Under the pieces are notes generated by a model. The model was not told the DNA's origin, ran no database searches, and saw only the letters and a program-made list of their open reading frames with translations. From Bradyrhizobium sp. (GTDB lineage: Bacteria; Pseudomonadota; Alphaproteobacteria; Rhizobiales; Xanthobacteraceae): a stretch of DNA of 63,427 bases. Shown here piece by piece: positions 35,390 through 45,044 of the stretch (positions are counted from its first letter, which is position 1; every line of letters begins with the position of its first letter). Where the stretch lies: positions 1 through 63,427 of the forward strand of contig NZ_DAIDJE010000011.1 in assembly GCF_027451485.1 (NCBI RefSeq), written 5' to 3'. The position numbers and the translations under genes were made by a program.

Positions 35390-36117
35390 TCGGCCGCCTT
35401 CATGCGCCAAGCCTTGCCATAGACCAGCACGATCGCGAAGTAGGGACAGTCGGTCTCATCGACATCGACGAGTCGCGCCACCCGTTCGCCCGGCATGGTG
35501 CCGCGTTCGATCAGCCAGGCATCAGTGAGGCGTCCGGCGGATTGAAGCGCGCGGCGGATTTTGCCGAGGTTGCGGCCGGTCTTCATGATGACCAGCGCGT
35601 CGGAGTTGCGCATGCGTCGAACGAGTTCGTCTTCGCCGAGCGTGCCGGTCAGAACCGTCACCACATCATCGCCGAGCGCGATTGGCCGGCCGATTGCATT
35701 CCAGCATCCGACCATGCCCGGGATGCCGGCGATCACTTCGACCTCCGTGCGCCCCTGCAGGCGCAGATGCAGATGCATGAAGGAGCCATAGAAGTAGGGA
35801 TCGCCCTCGCAGAGCACGACGACGTCATCGCGGAGCGCCAGCTCTGCAAGCCGCGCGGCCCAATCATCATGGAAGGCGTCAAGCAGGCGGGCGTATTCGG
35901 GACTGTCGAAGGCGACCTCGGTGGTGACCGGATATTCCATGGGATATTCGATCGCGCCTTCCGAGAGCATTCCCTCGACGATGCTCCGCGCCTGGCCGGG
36001 ATGGCCCTTCTTGCGGAAGAACGCCACGTGGCGGGCGCCGCGCACCTCGCGCGCCGCACGCACGCTCATCAGGTCGGGATCGCCGGGTCCAAGGCCACAG
36101 CAAATGATCTTGCCCAC
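35386..36117 (-). CDS. cobI: CobI: precorrin-2 C20-methyltransferase
   Basis: A 243-aa SAM-dependent methylase committing precorrin-2 to corrins. Signatures: IICCGLGPGDPDLMSVRAAR, HVAFFRKKGHPGQARSIVEG, VVVLCEGDPYFYGSFMHLHL, VIAGIPGMVGCWNAIGRPIA and DALVIMKTGRNLGKIRRAL. It begins 3 bases after the cobH stop, in the middle of the riboswitch operon. Confidence 0.96.
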   Translation of the reverse strand: MGKIICCGLGPGDPDLMSVRAAREVRGARHVAFFRKKGHPGQARSIVEGMLSEGAIEYPMEYPVTTEVAFDSPEYARLLDAFHDDWAARLAELALRDDVVVLCEGDPYFYGSFMHLHLRLQGRTEVEVIAGIPGMVGCWNAIGRPIALGDDVVTVLTGTLGEDELVRRMRNSDALVIMKTGRNLGKIRRALQSAGRLTDAWLIERGTMPGERVARLVDVDETDCPYFAIVLVYGKAWRMKAAE

Positions 36118-36119
36118 TG

Positions 36120-36749
36120 CTATTCGCTCCTGGACGCCAGCGCATTGATTGCGGCCACCGTGATGGCCGAGCCGCCGAGCCTTCCCTGGACGCTAAGCGC
36201 CGGCGCGGGCGGGTCGGCCATCAGCGCCGCCTTTGACTCAGCAGCTCCGACGAATCCAACCGGACAGCCGATGATGGCCGCGGGCTTTGCGCAGCTTTCA
36301 TCCTTCAGGAGATTGAGCAGATGAAACAGCGCGGTCGGCGCGTTGCCAATGGCAACGATGGCGCCTTCAAGATGCGGCCGCCACAACTGGACTGCGGCGG
36401 CGGAGCGGGTATTACGCATGTTTTGTGCAAGCTCAGGCACGGAAGGGTCAGCCAGTGTGCAGATCACAGCGTTGCCGGCCGGCAGGCGCGAACGCGTGAT
36501 CCCTTCGGAGACCATGCGCGCATCGCAAAGGATCGGCGCGCCCTGCTGCAGAGCGGTGCGCGCTATGCTCGCCATACCCGGCGTGAAGCGGACGTGGGTT
36601 TCCAGCCCGACCATGCCGGCCGCGTGGATCATCCGCACCACCACCGGCTCTTCGTCGGGCGAAAAACGAGCGAGATCGGCTTCGGCACGGATGATGGCGA
36701 AGGATTTTCGGTAGATCGCCGCGCCGTCGGTTTCATAGCGGTGGAGCAT
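36120..36749 (-). CDS. cobH: CobH: precorrin-8X methylmutase
   Basis: A 209-aa enzyme moving a methyl group from C11 to C12 to give hydrogenobyrinic acid. The catalytic His lies in VVRMIHAAGMVGLE; other signatures are GAPILCDARMVSEGI, VAIGNAPTALFHLLNLL and IIGCPVGFVGAAESKAAL. The ATG at 36749 overlaps the cobG stop (ATGA); a GTG two codons upstream is less likely. Confidence 0.96.
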   Translation of the reverse strand: MLHRYETDGAAIYRKSFAIIRAEADLARFSPDEEPVVVRMIHAAGMVGLETHVRFTPGMASIARTALQQGAPILCDARMVSEGITRSRLPAGNAVICTLADPSVPELAQNMRNTRSAAAVQLWRPHLEGAIVAIGNAPTALFHLLNLLKDESCAKPAAIIGCPVGFVGAAESKAALMADPPAPALSVQGRLGGSAITVAAINALASRSE

Positions 36750-37912
36750 CAGCACGCTCCCGACAGGACGGCAGGGTCTGCCAGGATGCCGGCGACGCTC
36801 AGCCCGCGTCGAACGGGCTTGTCGCGCGTCGCGCCGTCGCGGATGAGATCAAACCCCTCCGCAGTGGCCACCAGCGTCAGCGGTACGGAACCGGATTGAG
36901 CACAGCCTTTGGCGCAGCCGGAGACATGCAGCCGCGTGCCAGGCGCAAGATGCGGCGCCAGTACGGCCGCGAGCGCACGTGTATCGGCATGCGCCTGCGG
37001 GCAGCGTGGTGCGCCGCTGCAAGCAACGACGCGCAGCAACGGATCGTCCGCACACGTGATCAGGCCATCGCAGGCGGGCATCTCGTTCATTCCTTCAGCG
37101 AGCAGCATGCGCCATGGCGTCATGCGCAAGCCGCTCGCGTGTTCCGCCAGCCATTGCAAGGTGGAATGAGTCATTTGTCCAAAGGCTACACCGATGAGTG
37201 CGCCGAGAAGCGTAAGACCGGGCTGCGGCACGGATTGCCTTCTCGCCGGCAGCATATGGCCGCCAAGCGTCTCTGGCAGCTTCGCGCCGGCCGCAAGATG
37301 CGCGGCCATCCGGCCGCGGCCATGGTTGACGCCGCCTGACGTAACGAACCATCTTGCCAGATCGAGCGCGATCGTTATGACGTCGGCCCGCGTGACGGAT
37401 CGCCCATATTCCGCCCCGTCGGCACGAACGATCAACTGGCCACCGACGTCACGCTCGATCCTGACATCGGCAGAGGCTGCTGACAGCCTGCGCTCGCTGC
37501 CGCAATCGACGGCAAAGCCAAATTTGGCAGGAAGGCCGACGGGACCATCCGCAAGCTCACACTCAAGCTCCCCCGCGACGGAGATGATCTCGTCACCCTT
37601 CGTCCAGAGTGGCGCGACCATAACGTTTCGCCGCGCCTCGACATCCGGGTCGGCATCAAGCAGGCGAAGCTGCGCGAGAGCGTCGATCAGCGGTGGATGA
37701 CGGTCTTCGCTGACGCCTCTGATCTGAAGGTTGCCCCTGTTGGTCAGGTCGATCAACCCGTTGCCGTATCGTTCGGCTAGATCGGCAAGGCCGGCCGCTT
37801 GCTCCGCATCAATCCGGCCGCCATAGGGACGGACGCGGACGACAAACCCATCGCCCGATAGCATCGGATGCCAGGCGCCGGGACACCATCCCTTGATTGC
37901 AACGGCGCTCAT
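36749..37912 (-). CDS. cobG: CobG: precorrin-3B synthase (oxygen-dependent)
   Basis: A 387-aa iron-sulfur monooxygenase related to sulfite and nitrite reductases. It has two ferredoxin-like half domains (GFVVRVRPYGGRIDAEQAAGLA; LTLLGALIGVAFGQMTH) and four cluster cysteines in VVACSGAPRCPQA and HVSGCAKGCAQS. CobG uses molecular oxygen to make precorrin-3B and so marks the aerobic route; the alternative CobZ is not seen. The ATG overlaps the cobN stop by four bases. Confidence 0.95.
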   Translation of the reverse strand: MSAVAIKGWCPGAWHPMLSGDGFVVRVRPYGGRIDAEQAAGLADLAERYGNGLIDLTNRGNLQIRGVSEDRHPPLIDALAQLRLLDADPDVEARRNVMVAPLWTKGDEIISVAGELECELADGPVGLPAKFGFAVDCGSERRLSAASADVRIERDVGGQLIVRADGAEYGRSVTRADVITIALDLARWFVTSGGVNHGRGRMAAHLAAGAKLPETLGGHMLPARRQSVPQPGLTLLGALIGVAFGQMTHSTLQWLAEHASGLRMTPWRMLLAEGMNEMPACDGLITCADDPLLRVVACSGAPRCPQAHADTRALAAVLAPHLAPGTRLHVSGCAKGCAQSGSVPLTLVATAEGFDLIRDGATRDKPVRRGLSVAGILADPAVLSGAC

Positions 37913-40900
37913 GAGGCGTCTCCCAGAGCGGCCGCGATCGAGTTGCGTCGCGTTTTCCAGAGCGAAGCCTCGTGCAGGCGCGCAAAGCAGGTCTTCATCG
38001 CCGACAACGCCGCTGCATTCTCCCGCGCGATAAAGGCGCGCACACGATCATTGCCGAGGGTCGCATCGTAATAGAGATCGAACAGATGCGGCGGTACGGC
38101 GTCGGCAAGATGTGCGAATGCGGCCATATGCTCCAGCGTCGCGCCGATTTCAGCGGCACCACGAAAGCCATGGCGCATCATGCCCTCGATCCAGGCGGGA
38201 TTGCTTACGCGGGAGCGCACCACTCGCGCGATCTCTTCGGTGAGCGCACGTGCACGCGGATGGTCTGGCCGGGTGGCGTCGAGATGATAGAGCGAGGGGG
38301 GAACTGCGCCGAGCCGGGTCGCTGCGGCCGCGACGCCCGCTTCATGGGCCGCATAATCGGATGCAAGCAACAGGTCTGTTTCCGGCAAGTCCTGCATGTG
38401 AACGAACGCATCCGCTGCCGCGAGCCTCGCTTCGATACCGCTTCGGTCGGGCCGCATCTCGCCATCGGGAGCGAAAGCCCAGGAGGATGCCGACAGCCAT
38501 GCCTCGCCGGCCGCTGCGCGCGACTGTTGCGTGAACGTATCCAGTGCGTGCGCCATGCCGGCACCATAGTGCCCGGGGCGCGGCGCAAACACCCGCGCGG
38601 CCTTGAGCAAGTACGGATTTTCGTCGCCTTCGTCCTCGCGCGCGCCGAGCGCAGTGGTCGCCGCCTCGAACATCTGCGCCAGATTCGAAAACACGTCGCG
38701 AAACAGGCCGGACACCCGCAGCGTAACGTCGATACGCGGCCGCCCGAGTTCTGCCAATGCAATCATGTCGTAGCCGGTCACACGGCCCGACGCATGATCC
38801 CAGCGCGGCGCGAGGCCGGCGAGGTGCAGCGCCATCGCAAAGTCCTCGCCAACCGTGCGCATGGTCGAAGAGCCCCAGAGATCGACCATCAGGCTTTTCG
38901 GCCAGTCGCCGTGATCCTGCAAGTGACGGCGGAGCAGTTCCTCGGCAAGCTTGATGCCTTGCGCGTGGGCTGAAGGCGTCGGCACCGCACGCGGATCGAC
39001 CGCGAACAGATTGCGTCCCGTGGGCAGCACGTCGCGTCGTCCCCGCCAGGGCGAACCGGCCGGTCCCGCGGCAATCCGCTTGCCAGCGAGAGCCGCGAGG
39101 ATCGCATCACGCTCGGCTTCGCCGCAGTCCCCGCGACCGAAGACGTGAAGGCCCTCGCCGAACTGGCTTTCCTTGAGATCGCAGACAAAGCGATCGATCC
39201 GCGGAACGGCTTCGGCCGGCGCGGTCGACGGTCCAAGGCCGAGATCGTCTTCGACGCCGGCGCTGCGGGCCTCGTCGCGGATCGATGCGATCAGGCGATT
39301 GCGGCGCGCGGGATCAAGCCCATCGGCGGTGGAATATTCATCGAGCAATTGCTCGAGCCGGCGCAGATGCTCCGGCACCGCCGCCTGAATCTGCTGCGGC
39401 GGCAGATGGCCGATGGTGAGGGCGCCTAGGCGCCGCTTGGCCTGCGCGGCCTCGCCCGGGTCGTTGACGATGAAGAGATAGATGACGGGCATCTCTCCGA
39501 TCAATGCTTCCGGCCAGCAGGATGACGACAGTGCCACGGCCTTGCCGGGCAGCCATTCCAGCGTTCCATGCGCGCCCATATGAATCAGCGCATCACATCC
39601 CTGCCGGCGGAGCCAAAGATAAAACGCGACATAAGCGTGGCGCGGCGTGCGGGAGAGATCGTGATAATCAGCATCGCGTGCGCTGACGTCCCCTCGCTCC
39701 GGCTGCACGGCGATGATGGCGCTGCCGCATTCGATTGCGGCAAAGTGAAATCTCCCGCCGCGGCAGCAAGCGTCGTCTTCCGGCGCACCACAGGTTCGGG
39801 TGAGATCGTCCTGCAAGGCTTGTGGAAGCCTCGCGAGTTCGACACGATAATCGTCGATGCTCCACGTCAATTCCCGGCGCAACAACGCGTTGCCCAGGTC
39901 GCCCATCGGCGCGACGTCGAACCCGGCTAGCTTGAGATCGGACAGCAGCGCTTCGACCGAAGCGAGCGCATCGAGCCCGACCGCATGGGCAATCTGGTGC
40001 GGTCGGCCGGGGTAATTCGAAAGCACGATGGCGGGACGCTTGTCGCCTGCCGGCTTCTTGGCAAGCCGGCACCAAGCGGCCGCCCGTGCGGCGGCGGCAT
40101 TCACTCTTTCCTCGTCGGGCCGGTGCGCCAGATGCACAAATTGCAAATCGCCGTCGCGCATGCCCGGCGACTTGAAGCTCACCACGCCAGCAAACAGGCG
40201 GCCATCGATTTCGGGCAGCACCACGTGCATCGCGAGGTCGCCTGGCGCAAGACCGCGCAGCGATTCCGCCCAGTCTTCGCGCCGCGCCGTTGACAGCGCG
40301 ACCTGGAAGACAGGACAGGATGCGGCATCGAACGGCGTCGCCCCATCATCTCCGCGCGCCGAGAAGGCAGTGGCGTTGACGATTACGGCCGGCGGTTTCG
40401 CAACAAAATGCGCTTTCAACCAATCCGCGACGCCCGCCGCCTTCAGCGAAGCGGCGAAGGCGCCGTAGGCATCGAAACCCTTTTGCCGCAGCGCATCGAT
40501 CAGCGCATCGACTGGCGCCACGTCGGCCGCGGTCAGATAGGAGCGATAAAACGTCACCAGCGCGTGCGGCCGTTGAGCTCGGCTGGACGGCGCTGCGATG
40601 ACGCCGTGGGCGGGATCGTAAAAGCCCATCGCCGGAATATCGGTTGCGCCGGTGACTGGTTTCGCCTTGAGACCAGCGGCCAGCGCAAGCTCAGCAATCG
40701 CAGCCTGTGCCGCGATCCCGCCGCCCTGATCGCATAAAGTCTTGAGCCGCCGGAGAGCCGAAATCGGAACTGTCGAGAGCTCGTCAAGCCGTGGATCATC
40801 GCGGCCGTCTGCCGGAAGCACGGCGAGCGCGATGTTGCGGTCTTTCGCCAGGCGATGCAGCGCCGAAAGCCCATATGGCCAATAAGGCTCGCCGCCGATC

Positions 40901-41157
40901 AGCCTCACCAGGATGCCGCGTGCACGCGGCAAAGTCCTTTCAATATAGGTGTCGACCGACAGTGGATGCCGCAGTTCTGCGAGATTGGCGAGCCGCAGCG
41001 ATGGCAGAGCGGCGGCATCGCGCCGCCAGCCGGTTCCGAAGGCCGCAAGATCGCTGTCGGAAAACGAAAGCACCGCGAGATCGGCCGGGTCCTGGCCGAG
41101 GTCCTTTGGCACCGCGGTCTCTTCAAGCCCGCGGCTCTCGCGGAAGATGACATGCAT
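37909..41157 (-). CDS. cobN: CobN: cobaltochelatase large subunit
   Basis: A 1082-aa subunit that binds hydrogenobyrinic acid a,c-diamide and inserts cobalt with the CobS-CobT ATPase. Signatures include VILSNYPGRPHQIAHAVG-like sequence in mid-protein, QGCDALIHMGAHGTLEWLPG, IGHLPPQQIQAAVPEHLRRL, LMVDLWGSSTMRTVGEDFAM and VTLRVSGLFRDVFSNLAQMF. It is somewhat shorter than the roughly 1,270-residue Pseudomonas protein, as remembered. The ATG at 41157 (MHVIFRESRG) overlaps the cobW stop. CobS and its partner CobT are not in the window. Confidence 0.95.
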   Translation of the reverse strand: MHVIFRESRGLEETAVPKDLGQDPADLAVLSFSDSDLAAFGTGWRRDAAALPSLRLANLAELRHPLSVDTYIERTLPRARGILVRLIGGEPYWPYGLSALHRLAKDRNIALAVLPADGRDDPRLDELSTVPISALRRLKTLCDQGGGIAAQAAIAELALAAGLKAKPVTGATDIPAMGFYDPAHGVIAAPSSRAQRPHALVTFYRSYLTAADVAPVDALIDALRQKGFDAYGAFAASLKAAGVADWLKAHFVAKPPAVIVNATAFSARGDDGATPFDAASCPVFQVALSTARREDWAESLRGLAPGDLAMHVVLPEIDGRLFAGVVSFKSPGMRDGDLQFVHLAHRPDEERVNAAAARAAAWCRLAKKPAGDKRPAIVLSNYPGRPHQIAHAVGLDALASVEALLSDLKLAGFDVAPMGDLGNALLRRELTWSIDDYRVELARLPQALQDDLTRTCGAPEDDACCRGGRFHFAAIECGSAIIAVQPERGDVSARDADYHDLSRTPRHAYVAFYLWLRRQGCDALIHMGAHGTLEWLPGKAVALSSSCWPEALIGEMPVIYLFIVNDPGEAAQAKRRLGALTIGHLPPQQIQAAVPEHLRRLEQLLDEYSTADGLDPARRNRLIASIRDEARSAGVEDDLGLGPSTAPAEAVPRIDRFVCDLKESQFGEGLHVFGRGDCGEAERDAILAALAGKRIAAGPAGSPWRGRRDVLPTGRNLFAVDPRAVPTPSAHAQGIKLAEELLRRHLQDHGDWPKSLMVDLWGSSTMRTVGEDFAMALHLAGLAPRWDHASGRVTGYDMIALAELGRPRIDVTLRVSGLFRDVFSNLAQMFEAATTALGAREDEGDENPYLLKAARVFAPRPGHYGAGMAHALDTFTQQSRAAAGEAWLSASSWAFAPDGEMRPDRSGIEARLAAADAFVHMQDLPETDLLLASDYAAHEAGVAAAATRLGAVPPSLYHLDATRPDHPRARALTEEIARVVRSRVSNPAWIEGMMRHGFRGAAEIGATLEHMAAFAHLADAVPPHLFDLYYDATLGNDRVRAFIARENAAALSAMKTCFARLHEASLWKTRRNSIAAALGDAS

Positions 41158-42191
41158 CAGATGCCCAGTCCCGTCCTGATCGCCGCCTCGTCGATATCGC
41201 CCTGCTCGCCGATCAGCACAAGTTTCGATTGCCGCGGCCTGGCGCCCCACGGCGTGTCGTATTGATGCCGAACCCGCTCGCCGACGGCTTGCAACAGAAG
41301 CCGCATCGGCTTGCCTGTGACGGCGATATACCCCTTGGCGCGCAGCACATTCTGCTTTCGCGCGAGCTGCTGCACGGAGGCGACCAGCGCGTCGATGTCG
41401 TTCACTTCCGGCAGGTCGATCACGACCGAGGCAAAATCGTCGTGTTCGTGGTCTTCCTCGCCGTCGTGGTGCGAGGGGCGCGCGGCCAGATCATTTTCGG
41501 CGGCAGCCTCGAGGCCAAGGATGATTCGCGGGTCGACTGCGCCGTTCGTGATCGGCAGCATCGGCACGCGGCGTGGCATCTCGGCAGCGATCATCGCTTT
41601 CGCAGCCTCAAGCCTCGCGGCGCCGGCGAGGTCCGCCTTGGTCAAGAGCACGATATCGGCGCAGGCGATCTGGTCTTCGAATACTTCCGACAGCGGTGTC
41701 TCGTGGTCGAGATTTTTGTCCGCCGCGCGCTGTGCCTCAACGGCGGCAGGGTCGGGCGCGAAGCGGCCATCGGCAACTGCCTCCGCATCGGCCAGTGCCA
41801 CCACGCCGTCGACGGTGATCTTCGACCGGATCTCGGGCCAGTCGAACGCCTTCAGAAGCGGTTTGGGCAGCGCCAGCCCTGACGTCTCGATCAGAATGTG
41901 ATCGGGACGTACGCGCCGCGACAACAACTGCTCCATCGCCGGAATAAAGTCGTCGGCCACGGTGCAGCAGATGCAGCCATTGGCGAGTTCGACGATGTTT
42001 TCGGCCGGACAGTTGGCGTCGGCGCAGGACTTCAATATGTCGCCGTCGACGCCTTCGCTGCCGAATTCATTGACGAGAACGGCAAGCCTCTTGCCGTTAG
42101 GGTTCGCGAGGAGGTGCTGAATCAGCGTCGTCTTCCCGGAGCCGAGAAAGCCGGTCACGACAGTAACGGGAACCTTGGCGAGCGAATTCAT
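41157..42191 (-). CDS. cobW: CobW: GTP-dependent metallochaperone (COG0523)
   Basis: A 344-aa GTPase thought to deliver cobalt to the chelatase. Visible: P-loop VVTGFLGSGKTTLIQHLLA, NEFGSEGVDGD, the metal-binding CxCC motif in ANGCICCTVADDF, the base motif LLTKADLAGA, and a His/Asp/Glu-rich stretch (SHHDGEEDHEHDD) before the C-terminal CobW domain (IAVTGKPMRLLLQAVGERV). The ATG at 42191 overlaps the DUF1636 stop. It directly precedes cobN, its expected client. Confidence 0.95.
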   Translation of the reverse strand: MNSLAKVPVTVVTGFLGSGKTTLIQHLLANPNGKRLAVLVNEFGSEGVDGDILKSCADANCPAENIVELANGCICCTVADDFIPAMEQLLSRRVRPDHILIETSGLALPKPLLKAFDWPEIRSKITVDGVVALADAEAVADGRFAPDPAAVEAQRAADKNLDHETPLSEVFEDQIACADIVLLTKADLAGAARLEAAKAMIAAEMPRRVPMLPITNGAVDPRIILGLEAAAENDLAARPSHHDGEEDHEHDDFASVVIDLPEVNDIDALVASVQQLARKQNVLRAKGYIAVTGKPMRLLLQAVGERVRHQYDTPWGARPRQSKLVLIGEQGDIDEAAIRTGLGI

Positions 42192-42574
42192 TCGGCGGCC
42201 TCTGGAGCGATGGCGATCAATGGCGCGATGGGCGGAATGCGGGCGAGCGATTGCTTGCGGAAAATTTCCGGGCGACGGCGCCACGGCACGATGCCGTCGG
42301 GCGCGGCAGCGTAAGCCGCGGCGCCGGCAATCACATCTCGTGCATGGATCTCGGAAAGACGGCCATAAACATAGGACCAGCGGCCCGGCGCGCTAAGCGC
42401 GACCGAACAGCCCTGGCTGCAGGCCGACAGGCATTCGACCGGGACCACCTCCACGCCTTCGGGCGCGCCGACATCGATAATCGCCGCATGCAATCGCGCG
42501 CCGGGCGTGGTCTCGCCCTCATTGACGGTTTGGCCGGCGCGGCAGGTGATGCAGACGTGAAGCGTGACGCTCAT
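42188..42574 (-). CDS. DUF1636 metal-binding-type protein, first gene after the B12 riboswitch
   Basis: A 128-aa soluble protein with four conserved-looking cysteines placed like a thioredoxin-fold [2Fe-2S] ferredoxin: LHVCITCRAG near the start and VECLSACSQGCSVALS in the middle. The C-terminal part has RPEIFRKQSLARIPP. DUF1636 genes are known to accompany cobalamin genes and are described only as predicted metal-binding proteins. The ATG at 42574 fits; the frame is open upstream into the leader. It is the promoter-proximal gene, overlaps cobW by four bases, and could act in cobalt handling. That function is inference. Confidence 0.8.
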   Translation of the reverse strand: MSVTLHVCITCRAGQTVNEGETTPGARLHAAIIDVGAPEGVEVVPVECLSACSQGCSVALSAPGRWSYVYGRLSEIHARDVIAGAAAYAAAPDGIVPWRRRPEIFRKQSLARIPPIAPLIAIAPEAAE

Positions 42575-42679
42575 CGCTCTCCTCAATCTCTCGGCGGAAG
42601 GCGATGAGGTGCGCGGACCAACGACGATCACGGTCCGCTCCCCGTCGCGGAACACCCCGTCCGCCGGTCTTGAAACTCG

Positions 42680-42876
42680 TGCGCTGGCAGGTCTCCCGGC
42701 TTGCGGAGCAGGGTTTTGTTTCCCTTCGATCCCCGCCTTCCCGACCCGTCGGGGTCAGTGGCTTTGGGCATCTCTCCGGTCACGGTCGCGGGGGCGGCTG
42801 CTTCTAGGGATTTAGCCCTATCGCATTCCCTCTTCGCCTGTCGTAGGACAGGAACCAACGCGGGCCCACCATTTGC
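42680..42876 (-). promoter_or_regulatory. Cobalamin (B12) riboswitch
   Basis: On the minus strand the leader carries the conserved B12-box AAAGCCACTGACC, the GGGAAGGCGGGG segment after it, and the closing AAGCCGGGAGACCTGCC. An upstream CCTACGACAGGCGAAGAGGG region forms the first stem. This order is the class-defining pattern of cobalamin riboswitches. It lies about 105 bases before the DUF1636-cobW-cobN operon, which it should shut down when cobalamin is plentiful. The far end of the element is approximate. Confidence 0.9.
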
Positions 42877-42914
42877 CGATGGGCGGTACTTGTCAAGCCA
42901 AAGGAACGGATCGG

Positions 42915-43571
42915 ATGACGTCGGACGAAGACGCGCGAGCGGGCGAAACAGCAGGATTGTCCGAGGCTTCGCTCGATGAACGCCATGCCGAAAAAATGGC
43001 GAAGAAGAAGGCCGCGCGCGACCGCATCATGGCGACCAAGAGCGGCGACAAGGGCCTCATCATCGTTCACACGGGCGCGGGCAAAGGAAAATCCTCCTCC
43101 GCCTTCGGCATGATCCTGCGCTGCGTCGCCCATGGATTTCCCTGCGCCGTCGTTCAGTTCATCAAGGGCGCGTGGGATACCGGCGAGCGGCGGCTTTTGA
43201 CCGGTCATTTCGGCGATCTCTGCCAGTTCCACGCGATGGGCGAAGGCTTTACCTGGGAGACCCAGGACCGTGCCCGCGACATCGCTGCCGCGCAAGCCGG
43301 GTGGAAAAAAGCCAAGCAACTCATCGCCGATACTCATCTGCGGATGGTCGTGCTCGACGAGATCAACATCGCGCTTCGCTACGACTATCTCGACATCAAC
43401 GAAGTCGTCGAATTCCTGAGAAATGAAAAACCTGACATGACGCATGTCGTGCTCACCGGTCGCAACGCCAAGCAGGAATTGATCGATGCCGCCGATCTCG
43501 TCACCGAGATGACGCCGGTCAAGCATCCGTTCCGCTCCGGCATCAAGGCGCAGCCCGGCGTGGAATTCTGA
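42915..43571 (+). CDS. cobO: CobO: cob(I)yrinic acid a,c-diamide adenosyltransferase
   Basis: A 218-aa BtuR/CobA-type ATP:corrinoid adenosyltransferase. Visible: P-loop IIVHTGAGKGKSSSAFGMIL, FIKGAWDTGERRLL, VLDEINIALRYDYLDINEVV and HVVLTGRNAKQELIDAADLV. The ATG at 42915 has an AAGGAACGGA site. It is divergent from the riboswitch operon and leads the rightward cobO-cobQ pair (19 bases apart). Confidence 0.96.
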   Translation: MTSDEDARAGETAGLSEASLDERHAEKMAKKKAARDRIMATKSGDKGLIIVHTGAGKGKSSSAFGMILRCVAHGFPCAVVQFIKGAWDTGERRLLTGHFGDLCQFHAMGEGFTWETQDRARDIAAAQAGWKKAKQLIADTHLRMVVLDEINIALRYDYLDINEVVEFLRNEKPDMTHVVLTGRNAKQELIDAADLVTEMTPVKHPFRSGIKAQPGVEF

Positions 43572-43589
43572 ACAAGTGGATTTCGACCG

Positions 43590-45038
43590 ATGGCCCGCGC
43601 ATTGATGATCCAGGGAGCCGGCTCGAACGTGGGTAAGTCGCTCATTGTGGCCGGCCTACTTCGTTCCACCAGGCGTCGCGGCCTTCGCGTCGTTCCGTTC
43701 AAGCCACAGAACATGTCGAACAATGCGGCGGTGACGGTGGATGGCGGCGAGATCGGGCGCGCGCAGGCGTTGCAGGCGCAAGCCGCCGGGGTCGAACCGC
43801 ATACCGACATGAACCCGGTGCTGCTGAAGCCCGAGACCGACATCGGCGCGCAGGTCATCGTGCAGGGAAAGCGCGTCGCGACGCTGCGAGCACGCGACTA
43901 CGCCGCCATGAAGCCCTCCCTGATGGCGCCGGTGCTGGAAAGTTTTTCGCGGCTGAAGGAAAGCGCCGATCTCGTTTTGGTCGAAGGCGCCGGCAGTCCG
44001 GCGGAAGTCAATCTTCGCGCCGCCGACATCGCCAATATGGGCTTTGCGCGCAAGGCGGACGTACCTGTGGTGCTGGTCGGCGATATCGACCGCGGTGGCG
44101 TCATCGCGCAAATCGTTGGGACAAAGTCCGTGCTCGATCCGCGCGATGCCGGCGTGATCGGCGGCTTCATCGTCAACAAATTCCGCGGCGATGCTTCCTT
44201 GTTCGACGACGGCTACCGCCTGATCGAGCAGCGAACGGGCTGGCGGGGCTTTGGCGTTTTGCCTTACTTTGCGCGCGCGACGGAGCTTCCGGCCGAAGAT
44301 GCACTGGGAATGGGCGAAGCGCGCAGAATCGGCAAATGCAAGATCGCCTTTCTCGCATTGTCGCGCATCGCCAATTTCGACGATCTCGATCCGCTCAAGC
44401 TCGAGGGCGAGGTCGATCTCGTGATGGTTCGTCCGGGGGAAGCCATCCCGGGCGATTGCGTCCTGGTCATCATTCCCGGCTCGAAATCGACGCGCGGCGA
44501 TCTTGCCTTCCTGCGCGCGCAAGGCTGGGACATCGATCTTGTCGCGCATCATCGTCGCGGCGGTCACGTGCTGGGCCTTTGCGGCGGCTATCAGATGCTC
44601 GGAAAGAGTGTCGCCGATCCCGAAGGGATCGAAGGACCACCGGGTGAGACGCCCGGCCTCGGGCTGCTGGACGTTTCGACCGTGATGACGCCGCAAAAGA
44701 CCCTGACGCGCGTCAGCGCTTGTCATGCCGGTACGGCGCAGGCGATCGACGCTTACGAGATTCACATCGGTCGCACCGAGGGACCGGATCGCGCGCGTCC
44801 TTTCGCCATTCTGGGCGGCGAAACCGAGGGGGCGGTCTCCGCGGACGGACACGTCCATGGCAGCTATCTGCATGGCGTGTTTGCGTCAGATGCGTTCCGA
44901 AAGGCCTTTCTCGCCCAACTCGGTATTCCCGCTGCCGATCAAACCTACTGCGCCAAGGTCGAGAGCGCGCTCGACGCGCTCGCCGATCACATCGATGCCC
45001 ACCTGGATGTTGAAGCCATTCTTGCGTTCGCTCGCTGA
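43590..45038 (+). CDS. cobQ: CobQ: cobyric acid synthase
   Basis: A 482-aa glutamine-dependent amidotransferase making four amidations on adenosylcobyrinic acid a,c-diamide. The N-terminal dethiobiotin-synthetase-like ATP domain has [20 protein letters not shown] and [20 protein letters not shown]. The C-terminal glutaminase-like domain has [20 protein letters not shown], with the catalytic Cys, and [19 protein letters not shown]. It is followed 6 bases later by the convergent cobC. Confidence 0.96.
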   Translation: MARALMIQGAGSNVGKSLIVAGLLRSTRRRGLRVVPFKPQNMSNNAAVTVDGGEIGRAQALQAQAAGVEPHTDMNPVLLKPETDIGAQVIVQGKRVATLRARDYAAMKPSLMAPVLESFSRLKESADLVLVEGAGSPAEVNLRAADIANMGFARKADVPVVLVGDIDRGGVIAQIVGTKSVLDPRDAGVIGGFIVNKFRGDASLFDDGYRLIEQRTGWRGFGVLPYFARATELPAEDALGMGEARRIGKCKIAFLALSRIANFDDLDPLKLEGEVDLVMVRPGEAIPGDCVLVIIPGSKSTRGDLAFLRAQGWDIDLVAHHRRGGHVLGLCGGYQMLGKSVADPEGIEGPPGETPGLGLLDVSTVMTPQKTLTRVSACHAGTAQAIDAYEIHIGRTEGPDRARPFAILGGETEGAVSADGHVHGSYLHGVFASDAFRKAFLAQLGIPAADQTYCAKVESALDALADHIDAHLDVEAILAFAR

Positions 45039-45044
45039 GAGCAG

